A DNA stretch of 64,000 bases, taken from positions 1 through 64,000 of the forward strand of contig CAJODL010000016.1 in the NCBI GenBank assembly GCA_905233165.1, read 5' to 3'. Of this stretch, positions 8,031 through 15,091 are shown in pieces (positions within the stretch are counted from its first letter, which is position 1; the number at the start of each line of letters is the position of its first letter). The stretch comes from an uncultured Prevotella sp. (GTDB lineage: Bacteria; Bacteroidota; Bacteroidia; Bacteroidales; Bacteroidaceae). Position numbers and translations under genes: made by a program. The notes under the pieces are model-generated. The model was not told where the DNA came from. It saw nothing but the letters and a program-made list of their open reading frames with translations, and made no database searches.

Positions 8031-8102
8031 TGCTCCATGGTGTAATGGTTAGCACGTCAGATTCTGGATCTGGAGGTGGTGGTTCGAATCCATCTGGGGC
8101 AA
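8031..8102 (+). tRNA. tRNA-Gln (anticodon CUG)
   Basis: Acceptor TGCTCCA pairs with TGGGGCA. The weak U1-A72 pair is typical of glutamine tRNAs. Anticodon loop TTCTGGA; T-loop TTCGAAT. Confidence 0.88.
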
Positions 8103-8110
8103 CAAAGTAA

Positions 8111-8183
8111 GGAGCTTTGGCAGACTTGGTGTATGCGCAGGACTGAAAATCCTGAGAACGTGGTTCAACTCCACGAGGCTCCA
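8111..8183 (+). tRNA. tRNA-Phe (anticodon GAA)
   Basis: Acceptor GGAGCTT pairs with AGGCTCC. Anticodon stem CAGGA/TCCTG has loop CTGAAAA. The D-arm (GCA...TGC) is unlike the usual bacterial tRNA-Phe, as often seen in mobile-element tRNAs. Confidence 0.85.
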
Positions 8184-8191
8184 CAGAAGAC

Positions 8192-8262
8192 AGCCCTATG
8201 GTATAACGGCAGTACAACAGGTTTTGGCTCTGTTAGCGAAGGTTCGACTCCTTCTGGGGCAA
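8192..8262 (+). tRNA. tRNA-Gln (anticodon UUG)
   Basis: Anticodon loop TTTTGGC on stem ACAGG/TCTGT. The acceptor AGCCCTA pairs with TGGGGCA except at position 1-72 (A:A). Glutaminyl-tRNA synthetase opens that pair in E. coli, so the gene may still be functional. Confidence 0.82.
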
Positions 8263-8268
8263 CAAAAG

Positions 8269-8339
8269 TGCTTCATGGTGTAATGGTAGCATACCAGATT
8301 TCGGTTCTGGAGGTGGTGGTTCGAATCTATCTGGAGCAT
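8269..8339 (+). tRNA. tRNA with arginine anticodon UCG on a glutamine-type body
   Basis: Acceptor TGCTTCA pairs with TGGAGCA; anticodon loop TTTCGGT gives UCG (reads CGA, Arg). Apart from the anticodon region it is nearly identical to the tRNA-Gln(CUG) two genes upstream, including the U1-A72 pair and the D- and T-arms. It therefore looks like a glutamine tRNA that gained C35. Charging identity (Arg or Gln) is uncertain. Confidence 0.8.
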
Positions 8340-8346
8340 GTTATAT

Positions 8347-8420
8347 GGAGTTTGTGGCCGAGAGGTTTAGGCGCAAGGTTGTGGCTCTTGTTTACGCAGG
8401 TTCGAATCCTGTCAAACTCC
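8347..8420 (+). tRNA. tRNA-His (anticodon GUG)
   Basis: Encodes the extra G-1 opposite C73 that marks histidine tRNAs. Acceptor GAGTTTG pairs with CAAACTC. Anticodon loop TTGTGGC. Confidence 0.9.
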
Positions 8421-8426
8421 CAAGAT

Positions 8427-8499
8427 GGTCGGTTCATCTAACAGGTCAGGATTACAGATTTTCAATCTGTCCACACGAGTTCGATCCTCGTACCGACTA
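8427..8499 (+). tRNA. tRNA-Glu (anticodon UUC)
   Basis: Acceptor GGTCGGT pairs with ACCGACT. Anticodon stem ACAGA/TCTGT with loop TTTTCAA. Confidence 0.88.
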
Positions 8500-8505
8500 C
8501 ATCAA

Positions 8506-8580
8506 GCTTCAATAGCACAGTGGTAGTGCAGCTCCCTTGTAATGAGCAGGTCGCAGGTTCGAACCCTGCTTGAAGCTCCA
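8506..8580 (+). tRNA. tRNA-Thr (anticodon UGU), CCA encoded
   Basis: Acceptor GCTTCAA pairs with TTGAAGC. Anticodon loop CTTGTAA. The only member of the array with a genomically encoded CCA (8578-8580). Confidence 0.88.
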
Positions 8581-8582
8581 AC

Positions 8583-8657
8583 GGCTCGTTAGCTCAGCGG
8601 GATAAGAGCGCGACAATCCGAATGTCGATGTCGGGAGTTCGAATCTCTCACGAGTCA
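8583..8657 (+). tRNA. tRNA-Arg (anticodon CCG)
   Basis: Acceptor GGCTCGT pairs with ACGAGTC. Anticodon stem CGACA/TGTCG with loop ATCCGAA. Confidence 0.88.
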
Positions 8658-8666
8658 CATGTTTTT

Positions 8667-8741
8667 TCTGGATATGGTGTTTAATGGTAGCATGCAATCT
8701 TTGGGAGTTTGTGGAGTGAGTTCGAGTCTCGCTATCCAGAC
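8667..8741 (+). tRNA. tRNA-Pro-like (anticodon UGG)
   Basis: Acceptor TCTGGAT pairs with ATCCAGA. Anticodon loop TTTGGGA gives UGG. The U1-A72 pair and D-arm resemble the glutamine tRNAs of this array rather than standard tRNA-Pro (C1-G72), and the anticodon stem has one T:T mismatch, so identity is less certain. Confidence 0.7.
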
Positions 8742-8747
8742 AAAAAG

Positions 8748-8783
8748 GCTTCTTTCCAAGAGCTTTTCTTGAAAAGAAGCTTT
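8748..8783. terminator. Terminator after the tRNA array
   Basis: Long inverted repeat GCTTCTTTCCAAGA ... TCTTGAAAAGAAGC followed by TTTCTGTTT. It separates the tRNA array from the convergent WYL-type gene. Confidence 0.75.
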
Positions 8784-8787
8784 CTGT

Positions 8788-9201
8788 TTATACGTAGTTC
8801 AGTATAGACAACAGCCTGTTCTGAACTTTCTTTAGTACCCTTGCCGTCTCTTTATTGCCACCATTATTATTGTTGTCAATCAGCGTGATGGCCTTTTTGA
8901 TGAGTTTACAATCATCTATAGTCAAAGGCATCTCTGTAATGGAGTAATAAGGGTCGGCATACCTGTAGTAGATCCTGTCGTACACCTCTATAGGGGCATT
9001 ATACCCCAGTTTGTCAGACCTCATGATCTGTATATCCATCTGTACCGTCCTGGCACATACGCCCTTGGTGATGCCCTCCATGTCGTAAAGTGCATCCGAG
9101 CATGCATCTACGAGGTCATCAAGCGTCCATCTTCTATATCTGTTTCTTAAACAGTTGTCTATCGTTTTGTACCTTATCAAGGCATTCTTATTTGCAGGCA
9201 T
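8788..9201 (-). CDS. Truncated WYL-type transcriptional regulator (HTH part only)
   Basis: 137 aa that closely follow the N-terminal half of Bacteroidota WYL regulators: MPANKNALIRYKTIDNCLRN, RRWTLDDLVDACSDAL, ITKGVCARTVQMDIQIMR (HTH), then IEVYDRIYYRYADPYYSI. Full proteins run to about 300-350 aa with a ligand-sensing WYL domain; here the frame stops after residue 137 in a short helical tail. It may be a degraded regulator or a stand-alone DNA-binding subunit. A -7 element (TAACTTTG, reverse strand, about 9483-9490) lies nearly 290 bp upstream. It is a possible, unproven regulator of the island next door. Confidence 0.72.
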   Translation of the reverse strand: MPANKNALIRYKTIDNCLRNRYRRWTLDDLVDACSDALYDMEGITKGVCARTVQMDIQIMRSDKLGYNAPIEVYDRIYYRYADPYYSITEMPLTIDDCKLIKKAITLIDNNNNGGNKETARVLKKVQNRLLSILNYV

Positions 9202-9553
9202 CGTTGTATTGTCGTTTAATGATGAATGAAAAATAGTTGGAAATCCTTCTCCTATTCGGTACGGATTACCAACTATCGACCTCTTTCTCCTCTCACTATC
9301 AGCTTTATGCTGTCGGTCGGAAATGACTATACATTTGATGCCGTGGGAATCCTATACCACTTGTCGGTGTGCAAAACTGCTGCACATGACTACTCCGTTC
9401 AAAGCGTCGAAAGCTCTGAACGAACGATGGTTGTGTATGTGTAAACAGTCTCATGTCCATATAGGATTCTTCAAATTCGGCTGCAAAGTTACAAATAAAG
9501 AACGAAATCTTTTTGCGTAGTTCGGAAAAAGTTTTGATTTTAACACTTTATTC
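9202..9553. other. Intergenic stretch of about 350 bases
   Basis: No supported gene. It contains a reverse-strand promoter-like element (TAACTTTG, about 9483-9490) that probably drives the WYL-type gene through a long leader. Short forward reading frames here have no family resemblance. Confidence 0.4.
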
Positions 9554-10120
9554 TTATGCAGGATCTCCCAAATGATGCCTTCCTATACAGATTAGTACGT
9601 TGAAGAACATATCAACTTTGTTTAGCATGGCCATCAGCTCGATGTAACTGATGCCGTCCCCATTCATATAGATGTCATAGCGATGGGCCTCTTCGCTTGG
9701 ATAGGGTATCTTCTGATCTACATAGCCGTTTCTGACATAAAACCACTTTCTTCTGAGACATTCCTCATAGTCATCATTGTCTGGGTGAGGTGTAAAGATG
9801 GTCAGAGCTATGGGGCGATTGCCTTGAATCTCCCGCAGATGATTCAGCAGGGCAGTTCCATAACCTTTACCCTGATACTCAGGTTCTATGGCCAGATAAT
9901 AGATGAAAGAGCCCTGGAAGAAATTTATCATATAAGTGTATCCCATAAACTTGTCATCATCCTCGATGGCGATGAAGTCTACGGATGCTCCCTTGTAATA
10001 ATTCTCCAAGAAATGTAAGTCTGAGGTAGTCTCTGTTGAAGGGAATACCTTTATGTTCAGATCCTCTATTTTGGAGTTGAGTTCCAAATCATCTTCTCTA
10101 ACTTTTCTATATGTAATCAT
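9554..10120 (-). CDS. GNAT-family N-acetyltransferase
   Basis: 188 aa. The acetyl-CoA-binding motif A is clear at residues 76-90: a beta strand YYLAIEP then EYQGKGYGTALL (Q-x-x-G-x-G, residues 83-88). The strand before it (FMGYTYMINF) and ALTIFTPHPDN after it fit the GNAT fold. The substrate (protein lysine, amine or nucleotide sugar) cannot be read from the sequence. It is the last gene of the reverse-strand operon WG-repeat protein - AAA ATPase - GNAT, 10 bp behind the ATPase, and so belongs to the palindrome-linked regulon. It could modify the ATPase or its target. Confidence 0.85.
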   Translation of the reverse strand: MITYRKVREDDLELNSKIEDLNIKVFPSTETTSDLHFLENYYKGASVDFIAIEDDDKFMGYTYMINFFQGSFIYYLAIEPEYQGKGYGTALLNHLREIQGNRPIALTIFTPHPDNDDYEECLRRKWFYVRNGYVDQKIPYPSEEAHRYDIYMNGDGISYIELMAMLNKVDMFFNVLICIGRHHLGDPA

Positions 10121-10130
10121 TTTGCTCCTT

Positions 10131-11870
10131 TTATATAAAACCTATACGTGCTCCACCCTTCTTCACAATCTTCTCTTCGCGACAGTATTGCTCAATTTTC
10201 TCATCGGTCACATAATCATTCCCATAAAGAATGCTCTCTATATCACACTTACGGGTAATATTCTCAATCTGTCCTCCACTAAAATCATAGGCAGAGGCCA
10301 GTTTCTCAGCGGTCTTTTCAGAGAGTTCCGGTAGCATAGACTGCCATATTTTGGTGCGCTGAGCCAATTCGGGTTTCTCAAATTTCACCTTGTAGAGGAA
10401 GCGTCGCTCAAAGGCATCATCCATGTTCTGTACCAAGTTTGTCGTTGCGATCATAATACCGTCCAGCGTTTCCATCTCTTGTAGAATGATGTTCTGGATG
10501 GAGTTCTCCATCTTGTCAACAGAACGCTCAGCACCCTCCTTTCGTTTACCGATGACAGCATCTGCCTCATTGAAAAGAAGGATAGGAGCTTTCTTGGAAT
10601 TCTTAGCAACAGCACGATAGCGGTCAAAAATAGCTTTGATATTCTTCTCGCTCTCGCCTACCCACATACTCTTCACCTGCGAGATATTCACCTGCATGAT
10701 ATCACGGCCAGTCTTTTTAGCCATCTGGAGCACACTCTCAGTCTTTCCTGTGCCAGGTTCGCCATAGAACAGACAGGCAAAGCCCTGACGCCGTCCTTTT
10801 TCTTTCAGACGGTTACATATACTCATATAATGCACATCATCAAGCAACTCGGCCAGCCCTTCAAGTTGGTGCATGACCTCGTCATTAAAGAACAGTTCTT
10901 TGGCTACAATACTATCGCTCCGCACCACGTCACAACCCTTGTTTTCTGGCTGCTTGATGTCAAACTCTTGAAGGAGTGTTTCCCGTGCCTTGGCTGTCAA
11001 TTGATATTCGTCTTTATCTTTGAAACCTTCAGAAAAAGCGTTTTCTACCCAACCTTCCCTTACCAGAAAGTGTCTTCCTTCAGACATAGCTCTGTCAAAA
11101 TTATACTTCTGATGCTGTGCATCAAACAAGAAGACAAGATGACTCGTAGGAATATTAACTGTTCCACATAATACCAAATGACGACACATGTGAGTAACTA
11201 CAGCCTCGCTTTCTGCCGACATGCCAATATTACGTAGAGCCTTTACATATGAAAGATCCGGATTTTCATCCATCAGCCGTTCTATCTCTTCAAACATCAG
11301 TTCTGAAGAGAGTTCATCCTCATGGCGCAGATGGGTGATATCATAAAAATACTGGAAGAACTGAATTCCAGAGGCATTCTTGTAAGACTTACGCTGGAAC
11401 GGCTCATTCTTAGCGAGGCTTTCCAGAAATGATTGGGTCACGGCATAGTCATAACTTCCATTCATGTTATTTCTTATCATGCGAAGCATACCTTTCCTAA
11501 CCAAGTCATCCACCTCTCCTTTATACTGTAGAACCTGTACGCTGTTACAATCAAGGTATCGAGCGACATCCGCGAAGTCGGACTTATTGCCTGAGGCACT
11601 CGACTCCGCGAAAAGAGCTAGAAGCACAGCCTGTATCTTCGTGATGCCCTGACGTTCTGAAAGGAAGGTAATAAAACGATCTGCCTTCTCAAAGAATAAA
11701 GAACTAAGCTCCGAATCCTCAGCGAGGGTTACAATGAGATCCACTGCTGACAACATGGTTAGCTCTTCATTCTCATCAATAAAGTCAGGAGTCAGTTCCT
11801 GTTCCATCTCTGCCTTTTCCTGTATTTTAAGTTTGCGTAGTGGCTTTCTTATTTTCTTGCCTCTTATCAT
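10131..11870 (-). CDS. AAA+ ATPase with N-terminal winged-helix-like region (paralogue 1)
   Basis: 579 aa. The C-terminal third is a classic AAA domain: Walker A GEPGTGKT (near 373), pore-loop region VGESEKNIKAIFDRY, Walker B ILLFNEADA, sensor 1 ATTN, and arginine finger FERRFLYKV. The Walker B acid pair is N-E rather than D-E. About residues 80-150 form a winged-helix-like unit (FADVARYLDCNSVQVLQYKGEVDDLVRKGML), so the protein may bind DNA. The same architecture recurs in the 584-aa gene at 33925. Both are near the start of operons controlled by the shared palindrome. It could be a remodelling ATPase, or the regulator itself; neither is shown. Confidence 0.85.
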   Translation of the reverse strand: MIRGKKIRKPLRKLKIQEKAEMEQELTPDFIDENEELTMLSAVDLIVTLAEDSELSSLFFEKADRFITFLSERQGITKIQAVLLALFAESSASGNKSDFADVARYLDCNSVQVLQYKGEVDDLVRKGMLRMIRNNMNGSYDYAVTQSFLESLAKNEPFQRKSYKNASGIQFFQYFYDITHLRHEDELSSELMFEEIERLMDENPDLSYVKALRNIGMSAESEAVVTHMCRHLVLCGTVNIPTSHLVFLFDAQHQKYNFDRAMSEGRHFLVREGWVENAFSEGFKDKDEYQLTAKARETLLQEFDIKQPENKGCDVVRSDSIVAKELFFNDEVMHQLEGLAELLDDVHYMSICNRLKEKGRRQGFACLFYGEPGTGKTESVLQMAKKTGRDIMQVNISQVKSMWVGESEKNIKAIFDRYRAVAKNSKKAPILLFNEADAVIGKRKEGAERSVDKMENSIQNIILQEMETLDGIMIATTNLVQNMDDAFERRFLYKVKFEKPELAQRTKIWQSMLPELSEKTAEKLASAYDFSGGQIENITRKCDIESILYGNDYVTDEKIEQYCREEKIVKKGGARIGFI

Positions 11871-11873
11871 ATC

Positions 11874-12650
11874 TCAGTCTTTAAAAAATGTATCTGGATT
11901 GTACTCCCCAACGAGATACCCCTCATAGTCGAGGGCTTCCTCGCATGTCATAAAATCACCTGATTCGTTGATGACACCTTCCACATCGTCTTTTGTGACT
12001 GTGCAGGGCTGCTCCATATCAACAAATTCAACCTTGGCATATTGAGGAGCAATATAGAGGTCATTACATGTTCTGTCAAGAAGCCCGTACTTGTTACCTG
12101 TCCTAATCACAAGACATCGTCCGTTAGCATGCGTTATTTCATCAAGCATACAAGGGGCAATTACATGTCCATCCTTGCCTATAATCCCAAGTTTACCGTC
12201 TTTCTTGACAGTGTAATAAGGTTCTATGAGCATATATGAGATGGAGTCGTAGACAAAAGGAGTCAGTGCCTCGCCACTTCCATCTGGCTTTACCAGTCCT
12301 GCCTTTCCGTTCAGTTTGGCAACCCGAGGAATGTTCCCGCAGTAGATTTTGTGGCAAAGTTCACCTATACCGTCATACTTCGCGGGCAAGAGTACCTTAC
12401 CTGTCGCATCCTTTGTGCCATACTTTCCATTTTTCTCAAAAATGGTGTCATACCAGTCGTAACGGTCAATGTATTGGGATCGAATCATCACTAAGTCATA
12501 GGAAGAACGACGATTTCCCTCTATCACCTCATCATTCTCCTCTGCTTTCTCTATATCATCAATAATATTATCCAGTTTCTTAACGAACTGGAGATTCTTC
12601 ACTGTAGCCTTTGGCTTGTTCACCACGATTGTCGTACTCTTTACACTCAT
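11874..12650 (-). CDS. WG-repeat protein
   Basis: 258 aa from the ATG at 12650. An in-frame ATG at 12704 overlaps the -7 element (12702-12709) and lies upstream of the expected transcript start, so it was rejected. About four WG-type repeats fill the C-terminal two thirds (NGKYGTKDATGKVLLPAKYD, NGKAGLVKPDGS, DGKLGIIGKDGHVIAP, GNKYGLLDRT). WG repeats form beta-rich binding surfaces of unknown specificity and are common in Bacteroidota. The N terminus is charged and helical. It is the first gene of the WG-AAA-GNAT operon (3 bp before the ATPase) and may be its substrate adaptor. WG repeats also occur in the esterase-like gene at 22163. Confidence 0.78.
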   Translation of the reverse strand: MSVKSTTIVVNKPKATVKNLQFVKKLDNIIDDIEKAEENDEVIEGNRRSSYDLVMIRSQYIDRYDWYDTIFEKNGKYGTKDATGKVLLPAKYDGIGELCHKIYCGNIPRVAKLNGKAGLVKPDGSGEALTPFVYDSISYMLIEPYYTVKKDGKLGIIGKDGHVIAPCMLDEITHANGRCLVIRTGNKYGLLDRTCNDLYIAPQYAKVEFVDMEQPCTVTKDDVEGVINESGDFMTCEEALDYEGYLVGEYNPDTFFKD

Positions 12651-12701
12651 GTTTATATTCTTTTTAATTACTATCCTTGGTGAGTTCTCGGATTTCTGTG
12701 G

Positions 12702-12750
12702 CAAAGATAAGACAAAAAATATGTATATGGTCTGGAGTTATAGGTATAAC
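12702..12750 (-). promoter_or_regulatory. Regulon promoter and palindrome for the WG-AAA-GNAT operon
   Basis: Palindrome GTTATAGGTATAAC at 12737-12750 and reverse-strand -7 element TATCTTTG at 12702-12709. The gap from the 10-bp core (TATAGGTATA) to the TTTG is exactly 33 bp. It is divergent from the next regulon promoter. Confidence 0.85.
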
Positions 12751-12777
12751 ATATACTCTTCAATTATTTACATTTCT

Positions 12778-12826
12778 GTTATACATATAACAAAACAGGT
12801 AATACAAATACTATTAATTATCTTTG
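12778..12826 (+). promoter_or_regulatory. Regulon promoter and palindrome for the metallopeptidase gene
   Basis: Palindrome GTTATACATATAAC (12778-12791) and -7 element TATCTTTG (12819-12826). The core-to-TTTG gap is 33 bp. It is paired with the divergent site 41 bp away. Confidence 0.85.
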
Positions 12827-12851
12827 CCATCAAATTAAAAGTAACATCAAT

Positions 12852-13289
12852 ATGGCAAGTATCAGAAACATTAAGAAAAGTAACAAGTATCAAACTGTTG
12901 ATTACTCAGACTTCTCACATGAGGAGTACCAAAATCTCCTTCATAGTGGGAGTAAAGTTGAACCAAGGAAAAAAGCTGCGCAAGAACTTTTGAACTACCT
13001 TTGTGACAAATATGGAATTCCACGTTGCCCAATATTTGTCTTTAATACGACATACGACCCCAAATTTGGATTCACATGTATGGGATTATATCAAGGAGTT
13101 AAAGAAGGAATTACCCTTTGGAACAATCGTCACTATATGGTTCCATGTGACATCAGAACCTTCATCAACACACTTCTTCATGAATTTATGCATCACTATG
13201 ACTATTATTATTTGAGATTACCAGATTCTGTTCATTGTAAAGGATTTGAATCAAGAATAAGGGACTTAAGAAGGAAACTTGCGAGTTAA
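12852..13289 (+). CDS. SprT/zincin-like metallopeptidase (small)
   Basis: 145 aa. The zinc motif HEFMHH is at about residues 109-114 in the helix NTLLHEFMHHYDYYY, followed by H-C-K-G-F-x-x-R, a spacing like SprT-type or minigluzincin proteases where a later residue is the third ligand. The preceding strand (GITLWNNRH) also fits. SprT-like enzymes cut proteins crosslinked to DNA or unfolded proteins, but the family call here is tentative. It has its own palindrome-linked promoter. A second SprT-like gene (36600) lies in another operon of the same regulon. Confidence 0.7.
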   Translation: MASIRNIKKSNKYQTVDYSDFSHEEYQNLLHSGSKVEPRKKAAQELLNYLCDKYGIPRCPIFVFNTTYDPKFGFTCMGLYQGVKEGITLWNNRHYMVPCDIRTFINTLLHEFMHHYDYYYLRLPDSVHCKGFESRIRDLRRKLAS

Positions 13290-13317
13290 TTCTCGCTTTT
13301 CTCCCAATCCTTATCGC

Positions 13318-13364
13318 TATACGTATATAATGGAGGCATGTGTGTTTATATTATAGTAATTTTG
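13318..13364 (+). promoter_or_regulatory. Regulon promoter and palindrome for the sigma factor operon
   Basis: Core TATACGTATA (13318-13327) and -7 element TAATTTTG (13357-13364), with a 33-bp gap. No -33 TTTG is visible in between, consistent with need for an activator. Confidence 0.85.
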
Positions 13365-13393
13365 CAACCCCAAAAGTATAAGATAGTAGAAAT

Positions 13394-14266
13394 ATGAGAC
13401 AACTGAAGATTAACAAAAGCATTACCCCTCGTTCTGAGCAATCACTCGACAAGTACCTTTCTGAGATTAGTCGTGTTCCTCTGGTGTCAACTGAAGAAGA
13501 AGTATTACTTGCCCAAGCCATTCATGCGGGAGGAAAGAAAGGTGAAATTGCCAAAGACAAGCTTGTTAAAGCCAATTTGCGCTTTGTGGTATCTGTTGCT
13601 AAACAATATCAGAACCAAGGTGTTTCCCTTACTGACCTAATTAGTGAAGGTAATATTGGACTTATCACAGCTGCAGATAAGTTTGACGAAACACGTGGCT
13701 TCAAATTTATCTCTTATGCCATCTGGTGGATTCGTCAAAGCATCCTTCAGGCCATCGCAGAGTACAGCAATATGGTGCGCAGGCCCCAGAGTCAGATTGC
13801 CATCAGCAACAAGATCAAGAATGCCACGAATGAATTTATCCAGAAACAGCAACGTTACCCGTCTGCTGAGGAACTGAGTGATATTATTTCTTTAGAGATT
13901 GACAAGATTGAAAAGGCCATTCAAGGCGAAGCTCATGTTGCCAGTATAGATGCTCCCATTTCTGAAGATGAAGGGACAACAGTAGCAGATATGATGTCAT
14001 CCTCCTCAGAGTATGCCACTGACCGAAAGCTTGACCATGACTCCATGTGTAGCGACCTGATGCAAGTGTTGTGTACCGTCCTCAATGATAGGGAAAGAAC
14101 CATTGTCATCCAAAGCTTTGGCATAGGTTGTCAAGAAAGGGCACTCGATGATATTGGCTATGATATGGGACTTACTCGTGAACGTGTCCGTCAGATTCGT
14201 GAGCGTGGTCTAGACAAGATGCGCAAAAGCAGCAAGTCAAGATTTCTTCTTAGGCACTTAGGTTGA
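13394..14266 (+). CDS. Accessory RpoD-like sigma-70 factor
   Basis: 290 aa, the length and layout of the Bacteroidota primary sigma factor, including the shared start MRQLKINKSIT. Region 2: LVKANLRFVVSVAKQYQNQG, DLISEGNIGLI, FKFISYAIWWIRQSI. Region 4: LNDRERTIVIQSFGIGC and LTRERVRQIRERGLDKMR. It diverges from what I recall of the housekeeping protein in the -10-reading and linker parts (MVRRPQSQIAISNKI where the primary factor has a VRLPLNQVGSLNKI-type sequence) and in region 3. I therefore read it as a second, specialised sigma factor. It is under the shared palindrome and co-transcribed with a metallophosphoesterase 17 bp downstream. It may direct polymerase to the island's promoters. Confidence 0.88.
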   Translation: MRQLKINKSITPRSEQSLDKYLSEISRVPLVSTEEEVLLAQAIHAGGKKGEIAKDKLVKANLRFVVSVAKQYQNQGVSLTDLISEGNIGLITAADKFDETRGFKFISYAIWWIRQSILQAIAEYSNMVRRPQSQIAISNKIKNATNEFIQKQQRYPSAEELSDIISLEIDKIEKAIQGEAHVASIDAPISEDEGTTVADMMSSSSEYATDRKLDHDSMCSDLMQVLCTVLNDRERTIVIQSFGIGCQERALDDIGYDMGLTRERVRQIRERGLDKMRKSSKSRFLLRHLG

Positions 14267-14283
14267 ATTGTTTGTATAAGATA

Positions 14284-15039
14284 ATGAATAAGAAAATACT
14301 GATTATTCCAGATGTTCATGGCCGTACTTTTTGGAAGTCGGCCCTGAAATCTGGTGACTACGAGAAAATTGTTTTCCTTGGTGATTACACTGATCCTTAT
14401 GAAATGGAGGGCATTACGAATCGTGAAGCACTAAAGAATTTCAAATCCATCATAGCCTTCAAGCAGCAGAACCCTGAAAAAGTCGTTTTGCTGTTGGGTA
14501 ATCATGACCTTCATTACTATTCTGAGTATTATTATGAACTTGCCGGTGGTGTCAGGTATGATCCTGTTTCTGCCGTTGCCCTTCAGCGTTTATTCACCAA
14601 GTATCATAGTTTCTTTCAACTAGCATGGGAAACCGATTGGGGCAATAAACACTATCTCTTTTCACATGCCGGTATAACGCAGAGCTGGCTTAAGCGGAAT
14701 GTGGAACTGATTAGGAAACCGGATGCAAGGCATTTGAATCGCCTTCTTCATTCCAATGAGGGTCTGGAGTCTTTGGCACAAGTCGGTGAAATGCGTTGGG
14801 GTGATTACCCAAGTGGCAGCATTGTTTGGGCAGACATTGATGAACTACTAGTTTCGAATCCATTATCTGGTATTTATCAGATTGTTGGGCACACCATGCA
14901 GTTTGATGGACCAATTATCACAGATAGCCTTGCATGTCTTGACTGTCGTGCTGCATTTACGCTCAACGATACAGGAAACATTGAGTTGGTTACAGAACTG
15001 ACCTCTTATGAGGACGTTATCACCTCTTTTACGAGCTAA
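14284..15039 (+). CDS. Calcineurin-like metallophosphoesterase
   Basis: 251 aa from the ATG at 14284; an in-frame ATG at 14263 overlaps the sigma-factor end and is less likely. All signature blocks are present: IPDVHGR (residues 8-14), FLGDYTDP (D-x-D-like, near 31-38), LLGNHDLHY (near 74-82), FSHAG (about 130) and GHTM (about 207). These give the dimetal centre of PPP-type serine/threonine phosphatases and related enzymes. The substrate is unknown. It forms a two-gene operon with the accessory sigma factor. Together with the PP2C gene near 5 kb this gives two unrelated protein-phosphatase-like enzymes in the window. Confidence 0.87.
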   Translation: MNKKILIIPDVHGRTFWKSALKSGDYEKIVFLGDYTDPYEMEGITNREALKNFKSIIAFKQQNPEKVVLLLGNHDLHYYSEYYYELAGGVRYDPVSAVALQRLFTKYHSFFQLAWETDWGNKHYLFSHAGITQSWLKRNVELIRKPDARHLNRLLHSNEGLESLAQVGEMRWGDYPSGSIVWADIDELLVSNPLSGIYQIVGHTMQFDGPIITDSLACLDCRAAFTLNDTGNIELVTELTSYEDVITSFTS

Positions 15040-15065
15040 TTCTTGGTATTTTGATTTATTATTTG

Positions 15066-15073
15066 TAGTTTTG
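15066..15073 (+). promoter_or_regulatory. Promoter -7 element of the macrodomain gene
   Basis: TAGTTTTG 19 bp before the ATG. No palindrome is found at the regulon spacing, so this gene appears to be separately expressed. Confidence 0.65.
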
Positions 15074-15091
15074 CAAACAAAAAGTAGAAAT

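Noticed and set aside
7859..8741. Reverse-strand reading frames across the tRNA array
   Set aside because: They are antisense to well-folded tRNA genes and carry only sequence translated from tRNA.
8783..8800. TATACGTA near the end of the WYL-type gene
   Set aside because: Only part of the palindrome, inside a coding 3' end, with no -7 element at the right distance.
15020..15073. Possible regulon palindrome before the macrodomain gene
   Set aside because: At the 33-bp position the sequence (CTTTTACGAGCTAA) has no inverted symmetry, so the gene was not counted in the regulon.
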